Positions 34,658-43,787 of a stretch of DNA of 64,000 nt are shown here, one piece after another. The notes under the pieces were generated by a model that worked only from the letters and a program-made list of their open reading frames with translations, was not told the DNA's origin and made no database searches. Location: positions 62,001 to 126,000 of the forward strand of contig NZ_JAKJHS010000002.1 of the NCBI RefSeq assembly GCF_021648825.1. Reading direction: 5' to 3'. Each line of letters opens with the position of its first letter. Positions within the stretch are counted from its first letter, which is position 1. This DNA is from Rhizobium halophilum (GTDB taxonomy: Bacteria; Pseudomonadota; Alphaproteobacteria; Rhizobiales; Rhizobiaceae). A program made the translations under genes and the position numbers.

Positions 34658-36004
34658 ATGAATTACCTCTCCCGTATCCTCAAAGCCCTCGCCGTTGCCC
34701 TGATCGTGCTTCTGGTCGGCGGCGTCGCTTGGCTCTACTTCGTGCCTCCGGCCCTGCTGCGGGTCGGTGCGGGCTATGCCGCCAAGATCGTCTGCTCGAA
34801 TGTCTTCCTGGCGGAACGCGACCCTGAGCAGGTGCTCGCAGTCGATGTTCAGGCGCCGGGCCATCCGCTGCTCAAGCTGATGACGGTGGAAGTCGACCGG
34901 GATGAGAAGCGGGTGAGGGCGGCGCTGCTGGGCTTCATTGCGCCCAATGAGGCTCTCTATCGCGAGGGATTTGGATGTGCTGCGGTACCGGAGGGAGCGA
35001 AGGCGGTGCCTGCTCCTTCTGCGCTGGATCATGCGTCTGGTGGCAGGGCAGATGGCTTGTGGCCGAACGGCGACATCATCGGGTCCGATCAGGCCGTTGC
35101 AGCGATTCTTTCAGATGCTGCTTTCACCGGGCCCGGCATGCGGACGGTGCTCGTCGTCCGTGACGGACGCATTATTGGCGAGCGCTATGGCGAAGGATTT
35201 TCTGCAGACACGCCACTCCTCGGCTGGTCGATGACGAAGACGGTCAATGCGGCGATCATCGGTACCCTTTTGCGCGACGGACGGATGCGGCTCGACCAGC
35301 AGGCGCTTCTGCCGCAGTGGATCGGCGACCCGCGCGAAGAGATCACGCTTGCCCACCTACTGGCCATGGAGGACGGTCTCGCATTCAACGAGAACTACGG
35401 CTCCGTGACGGATGTCACGCAGATGCTCTATCTCGAACCGGATATGGCGGCCTTCGCCGCCGACGCGCCGCTCATGACCGAGCCCGGGACGAGCTTCAGC
35501 TACTCCTCCGGCAGCGCCGTGCTTCTGTCGCGCATCTGGATGAACGCGTTCGACGATCAGACGGTCGCTTTGCGCTATCCGAATCAGGCGCTCTTCCGGC
35601 CGCTCGGCATGCAAAGCGCCGTCCTTGAGACTGATGCGGCAGGGACGTTCGTGGGGAGCTCCTACATGTATGCGACGGGTCGGGACTGGGCACGGTTCGC
35701 GCTTCTGTTGCTTCGCGACGGCGTGTGGGACGACACTCGCCTTCTGCCGGAGGGCTTTGTCCGTCTAATGGCTGAACCGAATGGGACGTCAGGAGGACGA
35801 TATTCAAAGATGCAGACTTGGCTGCCTGGCGAGGACGAGGCCGACTTGCCGAACGACACCTTCTTTCTGCAGGGACATGATGGTCAGACGATCGCAATCA
35901 TCCCATCGCTCGACCTTGCGGTCGTCAGGCTGGGCCTCACGCCGCGCCGCGACGGATACGAGGTGACGCCGCTGGTGCGCCGGATCGTCGAACTCAGCAA
36001 ATAG
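34658..36004 (+). CDS. Serine beta-lactamase-like hydrolase (class C / PBP4* fold)
   Basis: Protein of 448 residues with an N-terminal membrane anchor or signal (ILKALAVALIVLLVGGVAWLYFV). The active-site motifs of the class C beta-lactamase / EstB group are seen: SxxK as WSMTKTVNAA, YxN-like as YSSGSAVLL, and a late HxG-like QGHDGQ. Such proteins can be peptidases, esterases or beta-lactamases, and the weak second and third motifs favour an esterase or peptidase. ATG at 34658 follows AGGAAGCC. It is divergent from btaA and converges with the SLT gene. Confidence 0.82.
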   Translation: MNYLSRILKALAVALIVLLVGGVAWLYFVPPALLRVGAGYAAKIVCSNVFLAERDPEQVLAVDVQAPGHPLLKLMTVEVDRDEKRVRAALLGFIAPNEALYREGFGCAAVPEGAKAVPAPSALDHASGGRADGLWPNGDIIGSDQAVAAILSDAAFTGPGMRTVLVVRDGRIIGERYGEGFSADTPLLGWSMTKTVNAAIIGTLLRDGRMRLDQQALLPQWIGDPREEITLAHLLAMEDGLAFNENYGSVTDVTQMLYLEPDMAAFAADAPLMTEPGTSFSYSSGSAVLLSRIWMNAFDDQTVALRYPNQALFRPLGMQSAVLETDAAGTFVGSSYMYATGRDWARFALLLLRDGVWDDTRLLPEGFVRLMAEPNGTSGGRYSKMQTWLPGEDEADLPNDTFFLQGHDGQTIAIIPSLDLAVVRLGLTPRRDGYEVTPLVRRIVELSK

Positions 36005-36023
36005 TCAGAGATGGCGGGCGGGG

Positions 36024-37010
36024 CTACTGCTGCAGGACGTGCAGCATGCCTTTGCGCTTGGCATCGTAGTAGTAGCCGCGTGCGTAGAGCCGGATCGCGT
36101 TGTCATTGCTGTTGTCGGCAACGAGCCAGGCGCCGCGAAGATACTTGATCGCGTATTTGAGGTTGGTTTCCGCATCGAGCAGGCCTTCCGGCGGACCGTC
36201 ATAGCCCATCGACTTCGCGGTGGCATACTTGATCTGCATGAGACCCCAGTAGCCGTTCTTGTGGTAGGCCTTTGGATTGTAGCGGCTTTCGCGGTGAACC
36301 ACCCGGTGAACCAGCGATTCGGGGACGCCGTAGAGACCCGCATAGCGCTTGATGAGCTTTGCCAGATCAGCAGGTGCCTCGGCGGCGGTCGCCGGAAGCG
36401 GATCACCTGGGGCTGGCGGGAACTGGTTGCGCGTGTCAACCGACTGTAGCGTCGCCACGGCCGCCGGGGCAGTGGGGGCCGCGTAAGCCAGTGCCTTCAC
36501 GTCCGGGCGCGGAATGGGGATGACAGATTGCAGGGCCTGCATGTCGGGCGTCAGTTCGTCTTCGTCCGGCGCGAGCGCCTCGGCCCGAAGCTCAGCGGCG
36601 GGGATGCTTAAGCTTTCGGTTTCGGTAACCGAGGTAATGGCTGCAGCAGCGCGTGTTGCCGAGACAGGATCCGCCGTCGCATAGGCCACCTGAGGTGCCA
36701 TCTCGGGAAGAGCCATGGCCGCATTCTGCGCCAGTGAAACAGAGGTCGTATCGGGAGTGGCAAGGGGGATACGGGCGGTTTTGGCCTGTGCTACTGCGCC
36801 CGCCGTGTCGCCAGAGGCCGTGGCAACTGTGGTCGTAGATCCATCGGTAGCAACTGCGTCTGTTAAGGCTGTTTGCTCGGCAGTTCCTGTAGCCGGCTCC
36901 AAACGCGCTGTCTTCCCTAAGTCCGGTTCCACGCTGGAGCAGCCCGCAAGCCCTGATGCGAGGGCCAAGGAAACGAGGGCCGTGCGGCTCAAGAACCGGT
37001 TCATCGCCAT
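36024..37010 (-). CDS. Lytic transglycosylase lipoprotein (SLT domain)
   Basis: Lipoprotein of 328 residues with lipobox LASGLAGCSS near residue 24. Residues about 30-210 are a low-complexity linker rich in Ala, Thr, Val and Pro. The SLT domain (about 215-320) has LIKRYAGLYGVPESLVHRVVHRESRYNPKAYHKNGYWGLMQIKYATAKSMGY with the catalytic Glu in HRESRYNP. It cuts peptidoglycan glycan strands. The long flexible linker could let an anchored protein reach the wall. Confidence 0.9.
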   Translation of the reverse strand: MAMNRFLSRTALVSLALASGLAGCSSVEPDLGKTARLEPATGTAEQTALTDAVATDGSTTTVATASGDTAGAVAQAKTARIPLATPDTTSVSLAQNAAMALPEMAPQVAYATADPVSATRAAAAITSVTETESLSIPAAELRAEALAPDEDELTPDMQALQSVIPIPRPDVKALAYAAPTAPAAVATLQSVDTRNQFPPAPGDPLPATAAEAPADLAKLIKRYAGLYGVPESLVHRVVHRESRYNPKAYHKNGYWGLMQIKYATAKSMGYDGPPEGLLDAETNLKYAIKYLRGAWLVADNSNDNAIRLYARGYYYDAKRKGMLHVLQQ

Positions 37011-37104
37011 TGGATCGTTCTCATGATCTTACGGTTTCTCCAGCCGCCCGATGTCGTCTGCTGATTTTTCATTAACCTATCACCTTGGTCCGGGCAAGCC
37101 GGAC

Positions 37105-37740
37105 TCAAGCGGCGATGCGGCGGTACCCTGCGGTCACGGCGCGTCGCGCGATGAATCGCGTACCCAGCTTGCGCGAGACTGGATGCAGCCGTGCACCACG
37201 GCCTGAGCGATTGATGGTGCGTCGCGGGAAGACGACGTGCGTCAGCGCTCCGGCGGCGACCAGGACGATGAAGGCCATCTGAATCTGAAACAGGATCGCT
37301 GGAGACCCTATCGCCGGCGAGGTGAACTGGGTGAGGAGTGCCACTAGGACGGCGACATAGCGGGGGCTGGCGAGACAGTTGCTCAGAAGCCGCGCAAAAA
37401 TCCTCGCCGGGCGCTGTTCCGGCAGATTGTCGTTGGCGACGATCGGACAGCGGACCGAGGGTTCCTGGAATGACCATAGGGCGTAGAGCATAAGATACGC
37501 CAGCCCGAGCCAGGAAAGAGGCTTGAGAAGCGCTGGAGCCGCCCACGCAACGGCCAGCAGCGGCAGCGCGGCAACCGTCATCGCCGCGCCGAGCCCCAGC
37601 GCGACGGCCGGCACGGTCAGGAATGCCGTATGGCGACCTCGCTGGGCGGCATAGCGGGCGATGAGACGAGCAAGCGGACTTGGAAGCGCGATGACGAGGA
37701 TCGAGGCAGCGCAGAAGGCTGTCCAAGTTTCGATTGTCAT
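37105..37740 (-). CDS. LysE-family-like membrane transporter
   Basis: Protein of 211 residues with about five hydrophobic segments (TAFCAASILVIALPSPLARLIARYAAQRG, FLTVPAVALGLGAAMTVAALPLLAVAWAAPALLKPLSWLGLAYLMLYALWSF, ILFQIQMAFIVLVAAGALTHVVF) and a basic C-terminal tail. Layout and the N-terminal pattern match the RhtB/LysE exporter group, though the usual 'PGP' motif appears as LPSPLAR, so the fit is fair, not strong. Start ATG follows GAGGAGGAAGCG. Confidence 0.7.
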   Translation of the reverse strand: MTIETWTAFCAASILVIALPSPLARLIARYAAQRGRHTAFLTVPAVALGLGAAMTVAALPLLAVAWAAPALLKPLSWLGLAYLMLYALWSFQEPSVRCPIVANDNLPEQRPARIFARLLSNCLASPRYVAVLVALLTQFTSPAIGSPAILFQIQMAFIVLVAAGALTHVVFPRRTINRSGRGARLHPVSRKLGTRFIARRAVTAGYRRIAA

Positions 37741-37772
37741 CGCTTCCTCCTCATTCTGTGTTCGCGATATCG

Positions 37773-38984
37773 TCAGGCCGTTTCGAACGGTTGACCGATA
37801 AAGTCCATCACCTCACCGAACCATTTTGCCGACAGATCGAAGTGTTTTCCACCTTTTATTCGAGGGAACTCGATCGTTCGCAGGCGCCCGCCGTGATCCT
37901 CATCATGGCCGGTGACACCCGAGACCTTGTCGAACGCGCTGTCGACGGCGAGGTCGACCATGCTCTGGATCAACCGCAGGTCTCCGGGATTGGCCGGAGC
38001 GGAACGGGCAAAATAACCGGACTTCTGCACCATTGAGCGCTCCGCATTCAGCCGGGCCGCAAAATGTTTCTGGAACCAGTTGCCGACGTTGATCGTATCG
38101 ATCTTCACATGGCCGAAGGCGTCGCGCTTGACCTCGTCGCCCGAGGCCTCTCGTTCGGCGACAATGGCATCCAGGCAGGCGCCTTCCGAGACGAACAAGG
38201 TGACGTAGCCACGCTCGTCCATCACCTGGCGCAGGCGCTCCGCCTCCTTCTCCAGATCGAAGACCATTTCGGGGAGGTAAAGACCGTCGATGTTCTTCAT
38301 CGACGTGTTCATCATCAGGCCTTCGCAATATTCGTTGTGCTGGGTGCGCTGGATGTACTTTCGTGCCGTGGCAGCGGTCAGCCAGCCGCAGTGGCGCCCC
38401 ATCACCTCGTGGATTACGAGCGTGCGGGGTGCCGCGCTCTGTTCGTTGCTGACGTGGTCGAAGAAGTGTGCGCCGACTTCAGCAGCAGTCCAAGCGCCCA
38501 GCGACTGGCGGATCGGCACGATATCGTTGTCCACCGTCTTCGGTAGCCCCACCACCGTGAGATCATAGCCGTTGGCGCCGAGGTAGGCGGCAAGATCGGC
38601 CGCGGTGGTGTTCGTGTCGTCGCCGCCGATCGTGTGGAGGATAGTAATGCCGTCTTCGGCAAGGCGGTCAGCGGCAACCTGAAGGGGGTTCTCGCCTTCC
38701 TTGACAAGACCACGTTTCACGCAATCGGCCGCGTTGGTGAGTTTGACCCGGCTGTTGCCGATCGGTGACCCGCCGTAGCGATGCAACAGATGGGCGCCTG
38801 CGCGGATATCGGGCGTGATCTCGATACGGTCGCCCTTGAGAAGGCCCTGGTAGCCGGAACGGTAGGCAACCAGCTCAAGTTCGGGGGCCAGATCGGTATA
38901 ACGTTCAATCAACCCGCCGACTGCAGACGAGAGACAGGGAGCCAATCCGCCCGCGGTCAACATCGCCACTTTCTGTTTCGCCAT
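37773..38984 (-). CDS. pfp: Pyrophosphate-dependent 6-phosphofructokinase
   Basis: Cytoplasmic enzyme of 403 residues that phosphorylates fructose-6-phosphate reversibly with PPi in place of ATP. The PPi type is shown by GGDDTNTTAADL (Asp instead of Gly after GGD) and PKTVDNDI (Lys where ATP enzymes have Gly). Other motifs: AGGLAPCLSSAVGGLIERY, HEVMGRHCGWLTAATARKY. The start MAKQKVAML follows AGGAGG, and a 7-residue longer form is open but lacks such a site. Rhizobia mostly use the Entner-Doudoroff route, so this enzyme may serve gluconeogenesis or PPi balance (inference). Confidence 0.95.
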   Translation of the reverse strand: MAKQKVAMLTAGGLAPCLSSAVGGLIERYTDLAPELELVAYRSGYQGLLKGDRIEITPDIRAGAHLLHRYGGSPIGNSRVKLTNAADCVKRGLVKEGENPLQVAADRLAEDGITILHTIGGDDTNTTAADLAAYLGANGYDLTVVGLPKTVDNDIVPIRQSLGAWTAAEVGAHFFDHVSNEQSAAPRTLVIHEVMGRHCGWLTAATARKYIQRTQHNEYCEGLMMNTSMKNIDGLYLPEMVFDLEKEAERLRQVMDERGYVTLFVSEGACLDAIVAEREASGDEVKRDAFGHVKIDTINVGNWFQKHFAARLNAERSMVQKSGYFARSAPANPGDLRLIQSMVDLAVDSAFDKVSGVTGHDEDHGGRLRTIEFPRIKGGKHFDLSAKWFGEVMDFIGQPFETA

Positions 38985-39364
38985 CCCATCCTCCTGTAGC
39001 GCCAATCGGCATTGTGAGCATATGCAGGATGTGGAGCAGAGAATGACGGGTGTAAAGCAGATTAATCAGGAAAAACGGGCATTTCGCCACCTGGGGAAAC
39101 TTCCGCGTCGCAGGCGTCCGATCTAATCGTTTCAAGTGCTGGCACTCGAGAACCCGCTGGGGAGCCGCGGAGCCGAAGGCCGCAACGTCGCAGGGTCCTG
39201 ATTCTGTTACCGGCCATGGCGCCGCGGTTACGGATTCTGAGAAAGCTCGGAACGGAGGAGGCGTTCAGAAGTTGGCTCTTTGTTCGGAAAAGATGAACAT
39301 AGTTTAACCGTCCTGGCACAGTCAGGCTTCTTGCGCCCAACCCGATTATCTGGTCATTTGCGGC
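38985..39364. other. Non-coding gap between pfp and the DjlA-like gene
   Basis: 380 bp holding the divergent promoters of both neighbours. I saw no convincing ORF with a ribosome site, no clear terminator and no RNA gene. It is less GC-rich near 39290-39360 (AACATAGTTTAACCG), where a promoter for the djlA-like gene would be expected, but I cannot assign -35/-10 boxes. Confidence 0.5.
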
Positions 39365-40105
39365 ATGAACTTCGATTTCAACTGCTTTCAGATATCGTCT
39401 CTGTGGGACCGACTGCTCGGTGCAATTGGCGACGCCGCAGGCAATGCGCTCGGCCGCGTGGTCGAGGCGATTCGATCGGTCTTCGAAGGCGATCCCGAGA
39501 CGCGCCGGCAGGTTTCGTTCTCTGTGGCGATCATTGCCCTCTCGGCCAAGATGGCGAAAGCCGATGGTTTGGTCACCGAGAAGGAGGTTGACGCCTTTCG
39601 ACAAATCTTCGACTTCCCTGTGGAGGAAGCGCACAACGTCGCGCGGCTCTATAACCTGGCGCGCCAGGACATCGCCGGCTACGAGGCCTATGCCACAAAG
39701 CTCGCCGGCCTCTGCGGAAGCGGTGACGAAAATTGTCCGATGCTGGAGAACGTTGTCGACGGGCTCTTCCATATCGCTAAGGCGGATGGGTTGATGCACG
39801 AGAAAGAACTGGCGTTCTTGGCGAGGATCGCCGAGATATTCAAGATCGACGAGGAGCACTTCCGCCGTATCCTCGCACGCCATGTCCATATGGAGGGCAG
39901 AGACCCTTATCTCGTCCTTGGCGTTTCGCCGGAGGACGACTTCTCCAAAATCCGCAAAACGTACCGGCGCCTGGTCTCCGAGCATCACCCCGACCGGCTG
40001 ATCGCCCGTGGCGTCCCCGCGGCCTTGCATGCGGCAGCCAACGAACGCATGGCAGCGTTGAATGCGGCCTATGCTGCGATCGAGAAAGAGCGCCGCGCTG
40101 CATGA
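39365..40105 (+). CDS. DjlA-like TerB + J-domain protein
   Basis: Protein of 246 residues. The middle part (about 60-165) is a TerB-like helical domain (VSFSVAIIALSAKMAKADGLVTEKEVDAFRQIF and DGLFHIAKADGLMHEKELAFLARIAEIF), and the C-terminal part (about 180-240) is a J domain with the HPD tripeptide in EHHPDRL, which stimulates DnaK. Unlike E. coli DjlA it has no N-terminal membrane helix, so it may be cytoplasmic. It overlaps the amidase gene by ATGA. The first ~15 residues look atypical and the start could be further in. Confidence 0.87.
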   Translation: MNFDFNCFQISSLWDRLLGAIGDAAGNALGRVVEAIRSVFEGDPETRRQVSFSVAIIALSAKMAKADGLVTEKEVDAFRQIFDFPVEEAHNVARLYNLARQDIAGYEAYATKLAGLCGSGDENCPMLENVVDGLFHIAKADGLMHEKELAFLARIAEIFKIDEEHFRRILARHVHMEGRDPYLVLGVSPEDDFSKIRKTYRRLVSEHHPDRLIARGVPAALHAAANERMAALNAAYAAIEKERRAA

Positions 40106-40869
40106 ATGACTTTGCCGCCGACTATCCCGGCGCAATAGTAAGGCCCTCTCCGAACTTCGGGCCTCGTGTGGGTGACCGCGCGCCCGATATGGTCGTTCTC
40201 CACTATACGGGGATGCCGGATCACGAGCAGGCGCTTGCGTGGCTCTGCAATCCCGGAAGCCAGGTGTCCAGCCATTACTTCGTTCACGAGGACGGGCGCG
40301 TTGTACAACTGGTGCCCGAAGGTGCGCGCGCCTGGCACGCTGGCAAGAGCGGCTGGGCGGGGGAGAGCGATATCAACTCCGCCTCCATCGGCATCGAGAT
40401 TGCCAATGCCGGACATCCGGGCGGCCTGCCGTCCTTCCCCGACGCACAGCTTGAGGCCGTCGTGGAATTGTGTCGCGATTGCGGCTCGCGGTGGATGATT
40501 CGAGCCGAACGGTTGCTCGGACACTCCGATGTGGCCCCGATCAGGAAGGTTGATCCGGGAGAAAATTTTCCGTGGGAGAAACTGCATCGTGCGGGCCTGG
40601 GGCACTGGGTTGAACCCACCCCCATCAGCAGCGGCCGGTTCTTTCAGCGGGGGGACAGCGGGCAGCCAATCGAGGCACTCCAGTCGATGCTGTCCATCTA
40701 TGGCTATGACATTGAAGCTAGTGGCGTTTTCTGCGACAGAACGAAGGGCGTGATCGAAGCTTTTCAGCGTCATTTTCGCCAGCAGCGCGTCGATGGTATC
40801 GCCGACATTTCCACCATCGACACGCTCCATCGCCTGATCGTGTCGCTGCCGGAATTCAACCTCGGTTAA
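40102..40869 (+). CDS. N-acetylmuramoyl-L-alanine amidase, AmpD/AmiD-like
   Basis: Zinc amidase of 255 residues that frees the stem peptide from MurNAc. Amidase_2 domain (about 20-165) with zinc ligands in MVVLHYTGM and GHSDVAPIRKVDPG, and SSHYFVHEDGRVVQLVPEGARAWHAG. A peptidoglycan-binding domain is at the C-terminus (FFQRGDSGQPIEALQSMLSIYGYDIEASGVFCDRTKGVIEAFQRHF). There is no signal peptide, which fits cytosolic recycling (AmpD role), although the domain layout is that of AmiD. Translation is coupled to the DjlA-like gene. Confidence 0.93.
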   Translation: MNDFAADYPGAIVRPSPNFGPRVGDRAPDMVVLHYTGMPDHEQALAWLCNPGSQVSSHYFVHEDGRVVQLVPEGARAWHAGKSGWAGESDINSASIGIEIANAGHPGGLPSFPDAQLEAVVELCRDCGSRWMIRAERLLGHSDVAPIRKVDPGENFPWEKLHRAGLGHWVEPTPISSGRFFQRGDSGQPIEALQSMLSIYGYDIEASGVFCDRTKGVIEAFQRHFRQQRVDGIADISTIDTLHRLIVSLPEFNLG

Positions 40870-41106
40870 TGTCCGGGAAGAAGCTTGGTTCCTTCGCTTC
40901 GGCACAAAAAAACGCCCGTGCCACATCATTTCCTCATTGCGCCGTTTTAAACCAGCTCATCGACGTGGTCGCCACCGAAGGACGGGGGACTGCAAAACAT
41001 CAATGATCTGTGGGTCTTACCCACTGCCGCAGCGCTTGCGTGGCGCGGTGCGCAGAGGCTGGCGCTTGGCCAGGCGAGACCGCTAGTCTGGAGAGTTTTT
41101 TCGAAG

Positions 41107-41649
41107 ATGAGAAATGCAATTGTTGCCGCTGCGGCCTGTGTCGTCATGCTTACCGCTGCTCCTCAGGGTGCGTTTGCCGAGGAGGCAACCAAGACGAAGA
41201 CTGTTGCGCTGCAATCGAAAGTCACCACCGCGGGCTATGCCTCGTCCAGGAGCCCACTCGCTGCGGCAATGCAGTCAACCAACCCCTACTCAAAGATCAT
41301 CACCAAGTATGCGAAGGAATATGGCGTTCCCGTCGAACTCGCCCATGCCGTGGTGAAGGTGGAAAGCAACTTCAATCCCAAGGCGCGCGGCGCTGCGGGC
41401 GAGATCGGACTGATGCAGATCAAGCCGGCAACGGCGCGGATGATGGGCTACAAGGGCAGCGTCAAGCAGCTCTACAATCCGGAGACGAACATCGAGTTCG
41501 GTATGAAGTATCTCGGAGCGGCGCACGAACTCGGAGGCGGCAAGACCTGCGGCACGATCTTGAAGTACAATGCCGGTCACGGCGCCAAGCGTATGAACCC
41601 GATCTCGAAGCGCTACTGCGGCAAGGTTCTCGCTCTCCTGGAAACCTGA
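41107..41649 (+). CDS. Lytic transglycosylase, small SLT protein
   Basis: Secreted protein of 180 residues: signal peptide MRNAIVAAAACVVMLTAAPQGAFAE, short spacer, then an SLT domain (about 60-178) with catalytic Glu in VVKVESNFNPKARGAAGEIGLMQIKPATARMMGY and the late ILKYNAGHGAKRMNP. It cuts glycan strands. The 237-bp gap before it holds no clear gene. Confidence 0.93.
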   Translation: MRNAIVAAAACVVMLTAAPQGAFAEEATKTKTVALQSKVTTAGYASSRSPLAAAMQSTNPYSKIITKYAKEYGVPVELAHAVVKVESNFNPKARGAAGEIGLMQIKPATARMMGYKGSVKQLYNPETNIEFGMKYLGAAHELGGGKTCGTILKYNAGHGAKRMNPISKRYCGKVLALLET

Positions 41650-41738
41650 TCCGCCTGCGCCGTTTGCCGCTAGCCTTCCGCAACCGGAACCGGTTAGAAC
41701 TCCGGTCGTGACGCGGGCTTCGGGATCAGCGGCAAGGC

Positions 41739-42929
41739 ATGGCAGAGCAGTTCAGATATATCGTCATCGGCGGCGGCATGATGGGTGCCGCTGCCGCGCG
41801 TCATCTCTCCGAACAGGCGGATGGGGTCGCACTTATCGGGCCGGCGGAGCCTCCCGACTACCAGGCGCATCAGGGCGTGTTCGCCAGTCACTATGACGAG
41901 GCGCGGATCACCCGCCAATTCGATGCCGACCCGCTCTGGGCCAGCTTCGCCGCCCGCTCCATCGAACGCTACCGGGATATCGAGACGCGAAGCGGTATCC
42001 GCTTCTACACCGAAGCAGGCTGCCTTTTTGCTGGTCCGGAGCCGCGCTCCGCCTCAGATTATCTTCACCGCGCCGCCCAGGTCGCACAGGTCTCAGGCCT
42101 TCTGGTCGAGAAGTTTGAAGCGCCCCAGCTTGTATCCCGCTTCCCGCAGTTTTCATTTCCGCCGCACCTCTTCGGCTATTACGAGCATGTCGAGGCCGGT
42201 CACATTAACCCTCGAGCACTGGTCCGCGCTCAAAAGGCAATTGCTGCCGAGCAGGGGGGGCGGCGGATCAACGCCGTGGTGACGGCGGTTCGGGAAGAGG
42301 GCGGACATGTGCGGGTGGAAACCGCCAATGGATTGGTTTGCCAGGCGGAACGGGTGCTGATTGCCGCCGGCGCCTTCTCCAACTTCCACAACCTCCTTCC
42401 ACGCCCGCTCGATCTCAGGGCCGCGCCGCGCACCGTGGTCTTCTTCGAACTTGATGAAGAAAGGCAGGCCCGCTTCGGTAGCATGCCGTCCACCATCGTC
42501 TTCACGGAACGGGAAGAGGATCATGTCTACATTCTGCCGCCCGTGCGCTATCCCGACGGCAACGTCTATCTGAAGCTCGGCGGAGACATAGAAGCAGGTG
42601 GCTTCGCCACACTTGACGAGGTCCGCACATGGTTCCGGAGCTCGGGCGATCCTGATGAAGCGCGCCGGCTCGTCGAGGTCGCCCTGCAGTTGATGCCGGG
42701 CCTTTCCGGCTGCCGCACGACATCTGCACCCTGCGTGGCGACATTTACTCCCACCGGCCGCCCCTATGCCGGCTTCCAGCCGTCCTCTCAGGTGGCCGTT
42801 CTGACGGGTGGTAACTTTGTTGCTGCGAAATCTTCCGATGAACTAGGGCGGCTGGGAGCGCTGCTTATGTTAAATGGCGGACTTGGCGAAGAGGACTTCG
42901 GAAGCGGGATGTTACCGCTTTTTCGGTGA
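41739..42929 (+). CDS. FAD-dependent amino-acid oxidase/dehydrogenase (DAO family)
   Basis: Flavoprotein of 396 residues. The FAD Rossmann motif is at the N-terminus (YIVIGGGMMGAAAARHLSEQ), then QGVFASHYDEARITRQFDADPLW (DAO-like), a middle AERVLIAAGAFSNFH and a C-terminal VAVLTGGNFVAAKSSDELGRLGA. Members oxidise glycine, sarcosine, D-amino acids or related amines. This one is of the MSOX/SolA length but lacks an obvious covalent-flavin cysteine assignment by eye, so the substrate is open. Confidence 0.87.
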   Translation: MAEQFRYIVIGGGMMGAAAARHLSEQADGVALIGPAEPPDYQAHQGVFASHYDEARITRQFDADPLWASFAARSIERYRDIETRSGIRFYTEAGCLFAGPEPRSASDYLHRAAQVAQVSGLLVEKFEAPQLVSRFPQFSFPPHLFGYYEHVEAGHINPRALVRAQKAIAAEQGGRRINAVVTAVREEGGHVRVETANGLVCQAERVLIAAGAFSNFHNLLPRPLDLRAAPRTVVFFELDEERQARFGSMPSTIVFTEREEDHVYILPPVRYPDGNVYLKLGGDIEAGGFATLDEVRTWFRSSGDPDEARRLVEVALQLMPGLSGCRTTSAPCVATFTPTGRPYAGFQPSSQVAVLTGGNFVAAKSSDELGRLGALLMLNGGLGEEDFGSGMLPLFR

Positions 42930-43268
42930 AGCTTCCTTCGTGACTCCGCGCCGGATCCGCAGCGGTGGCCGAGACAGCAGCTCACCGCCAGCTGACACAG
43001 GTCATGGAGCGCCTGATGCCGCGGCCCGACCTTTTCGCACGTCCTTATCCGCCTGCGTCACGTCTTTCACCGCAGCCGGCACCCAGCAATCGCCTTTTCA
43101 GAATCGCGTCGGATTGGCGTCCTCGGGGCGTGTGGCGCAGGCGCGAACAGCTCCGCCGAGATCGGGCGCCTCGGGCGGAGTTGGCCTTCGACGGGGCGAT
43201 CCGGGATACCAGCCACGTTGCCAGTGTCCAGGCGCGATCTATCTGGTCGGCGGCGTCAGCGCTTTCCG
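42930..43268. other. Gap between the DAO gene and rnpB
   Basis: About 340 bp of GC-rich sequence. An Arg/Pro-rich frame from a GTG at 42965 to 43285 is open, but it has no ribosome site or recognisable domain and ends inside the rnpB promoter region, so I do not call a gene. Nothing else is seen. Confidence 0.45.
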
Positions 43269-43297
43269 CTGGCGTTCCCGGATGAAGTCGACTATCT
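43269..43297 (+). promoter_or_regulatory. Possible rnpB promoter
   Basis: CTGGCG (43269-43274) and CTATCT (43292-43297) stand 17 bp apart. The -10 matches the rhizobial CTATAT in five of six positions and lies 7 bp before the expected 5' end of RNase P RNA. The -35 is weak. Confidence 0.4.
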
Positions 43298-43304
43298 CAC
43301 GCCT

Positions 43305-43736
43305 GCCAGTTGGCCGGGCAGCCGCGCTTCACCAATGCCGAAAGGCGGTGAGGTGAGGAAAGTCCGGGCTCCACGGAAACACGGTGCCGGATAACGTCCG
43401 GCGGGGGCGACCCTAGGGAAAGTGCCACAGAAAGGAAACCGCCCCGCCTGCTGTCCTGCTCCTTTGCCGAGCAGGAGAGGTGGCGGGGTAAGGGTGAAAG
43501 GGTGGGGTAAGAGCCCACCGCGGTCCTGGCAACAGGAACGGCAAGGTAAACCCCACCGGGAGCAAGACCGAATAGGGATGACGCGGGTGTCGCTTGCGGC
43601 GCTACAGCCTGTTTCCGGGCTAGTCGTCCGGGTGGGTTGCGCGAGGCGATGTGCAAGCATCGTCCCAGATGAATGGCTGCCACGTTCCGGCGCTTGCGCC
43701 GGGGCCATACAGAACCCGGCTTACAGGCCAACTGGC
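43305..43736 (+). ncRNA. rnpB: RNase P RNA, bacterial class A
   Basis: Catalytic RNA that matures tRNA 5' ends. The ends pair as stem P1: GCCAGTTGGCC (43305-43315) with GGCCAACTGGC (43726-43736). Conserved core pieces are in order: GAGGAAAGTCCGGGCTCCAC (43354-43373), the P4-type closing sequence ACAGAACCCGGCTTACAGG near the 3' end, and GGTAAACCCCACCGGGAGCAAGACC in the middle. Total about 432 nt, the size of alphaproteobacterial RNase P RNA. It lies directly upstream of the dcw cluster. Confidence 0.95.
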
Positions 43737-43762
43737 TACAATATTTTCTCATCCTCGGCCAT

Positions 43763-43787
43763 CCTCCGGACCGTCTCGTTCCGGAGG
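43763..43787 (+). terminator. Hairpin 27 bp after rnpB
   Basis: CCTCCGGA pairs with TCCGGAGG around a 9-nt loop. No T-run follows, so it is at best a weak or factor-dependent 3'-end signal, or a processing structure. It could also be chance in GC-rich DNA. Confidence 0.35.

Noticed and set aside
40890-40925. GGCAC-A7-GTGCC as a terminator after the amidase gene
   Set aside because: The A-run is in the loop, the stem is only 5 bp and there is no T-run, so it is not a proper terminator on either strand.
42965-43285. 106-codon frame between the DAO gene and rnpB
   Set aside because: GTG start, no ribosome site, Arg/Pro-rich like other shadow frames, and runs into the rnpB promoter region.
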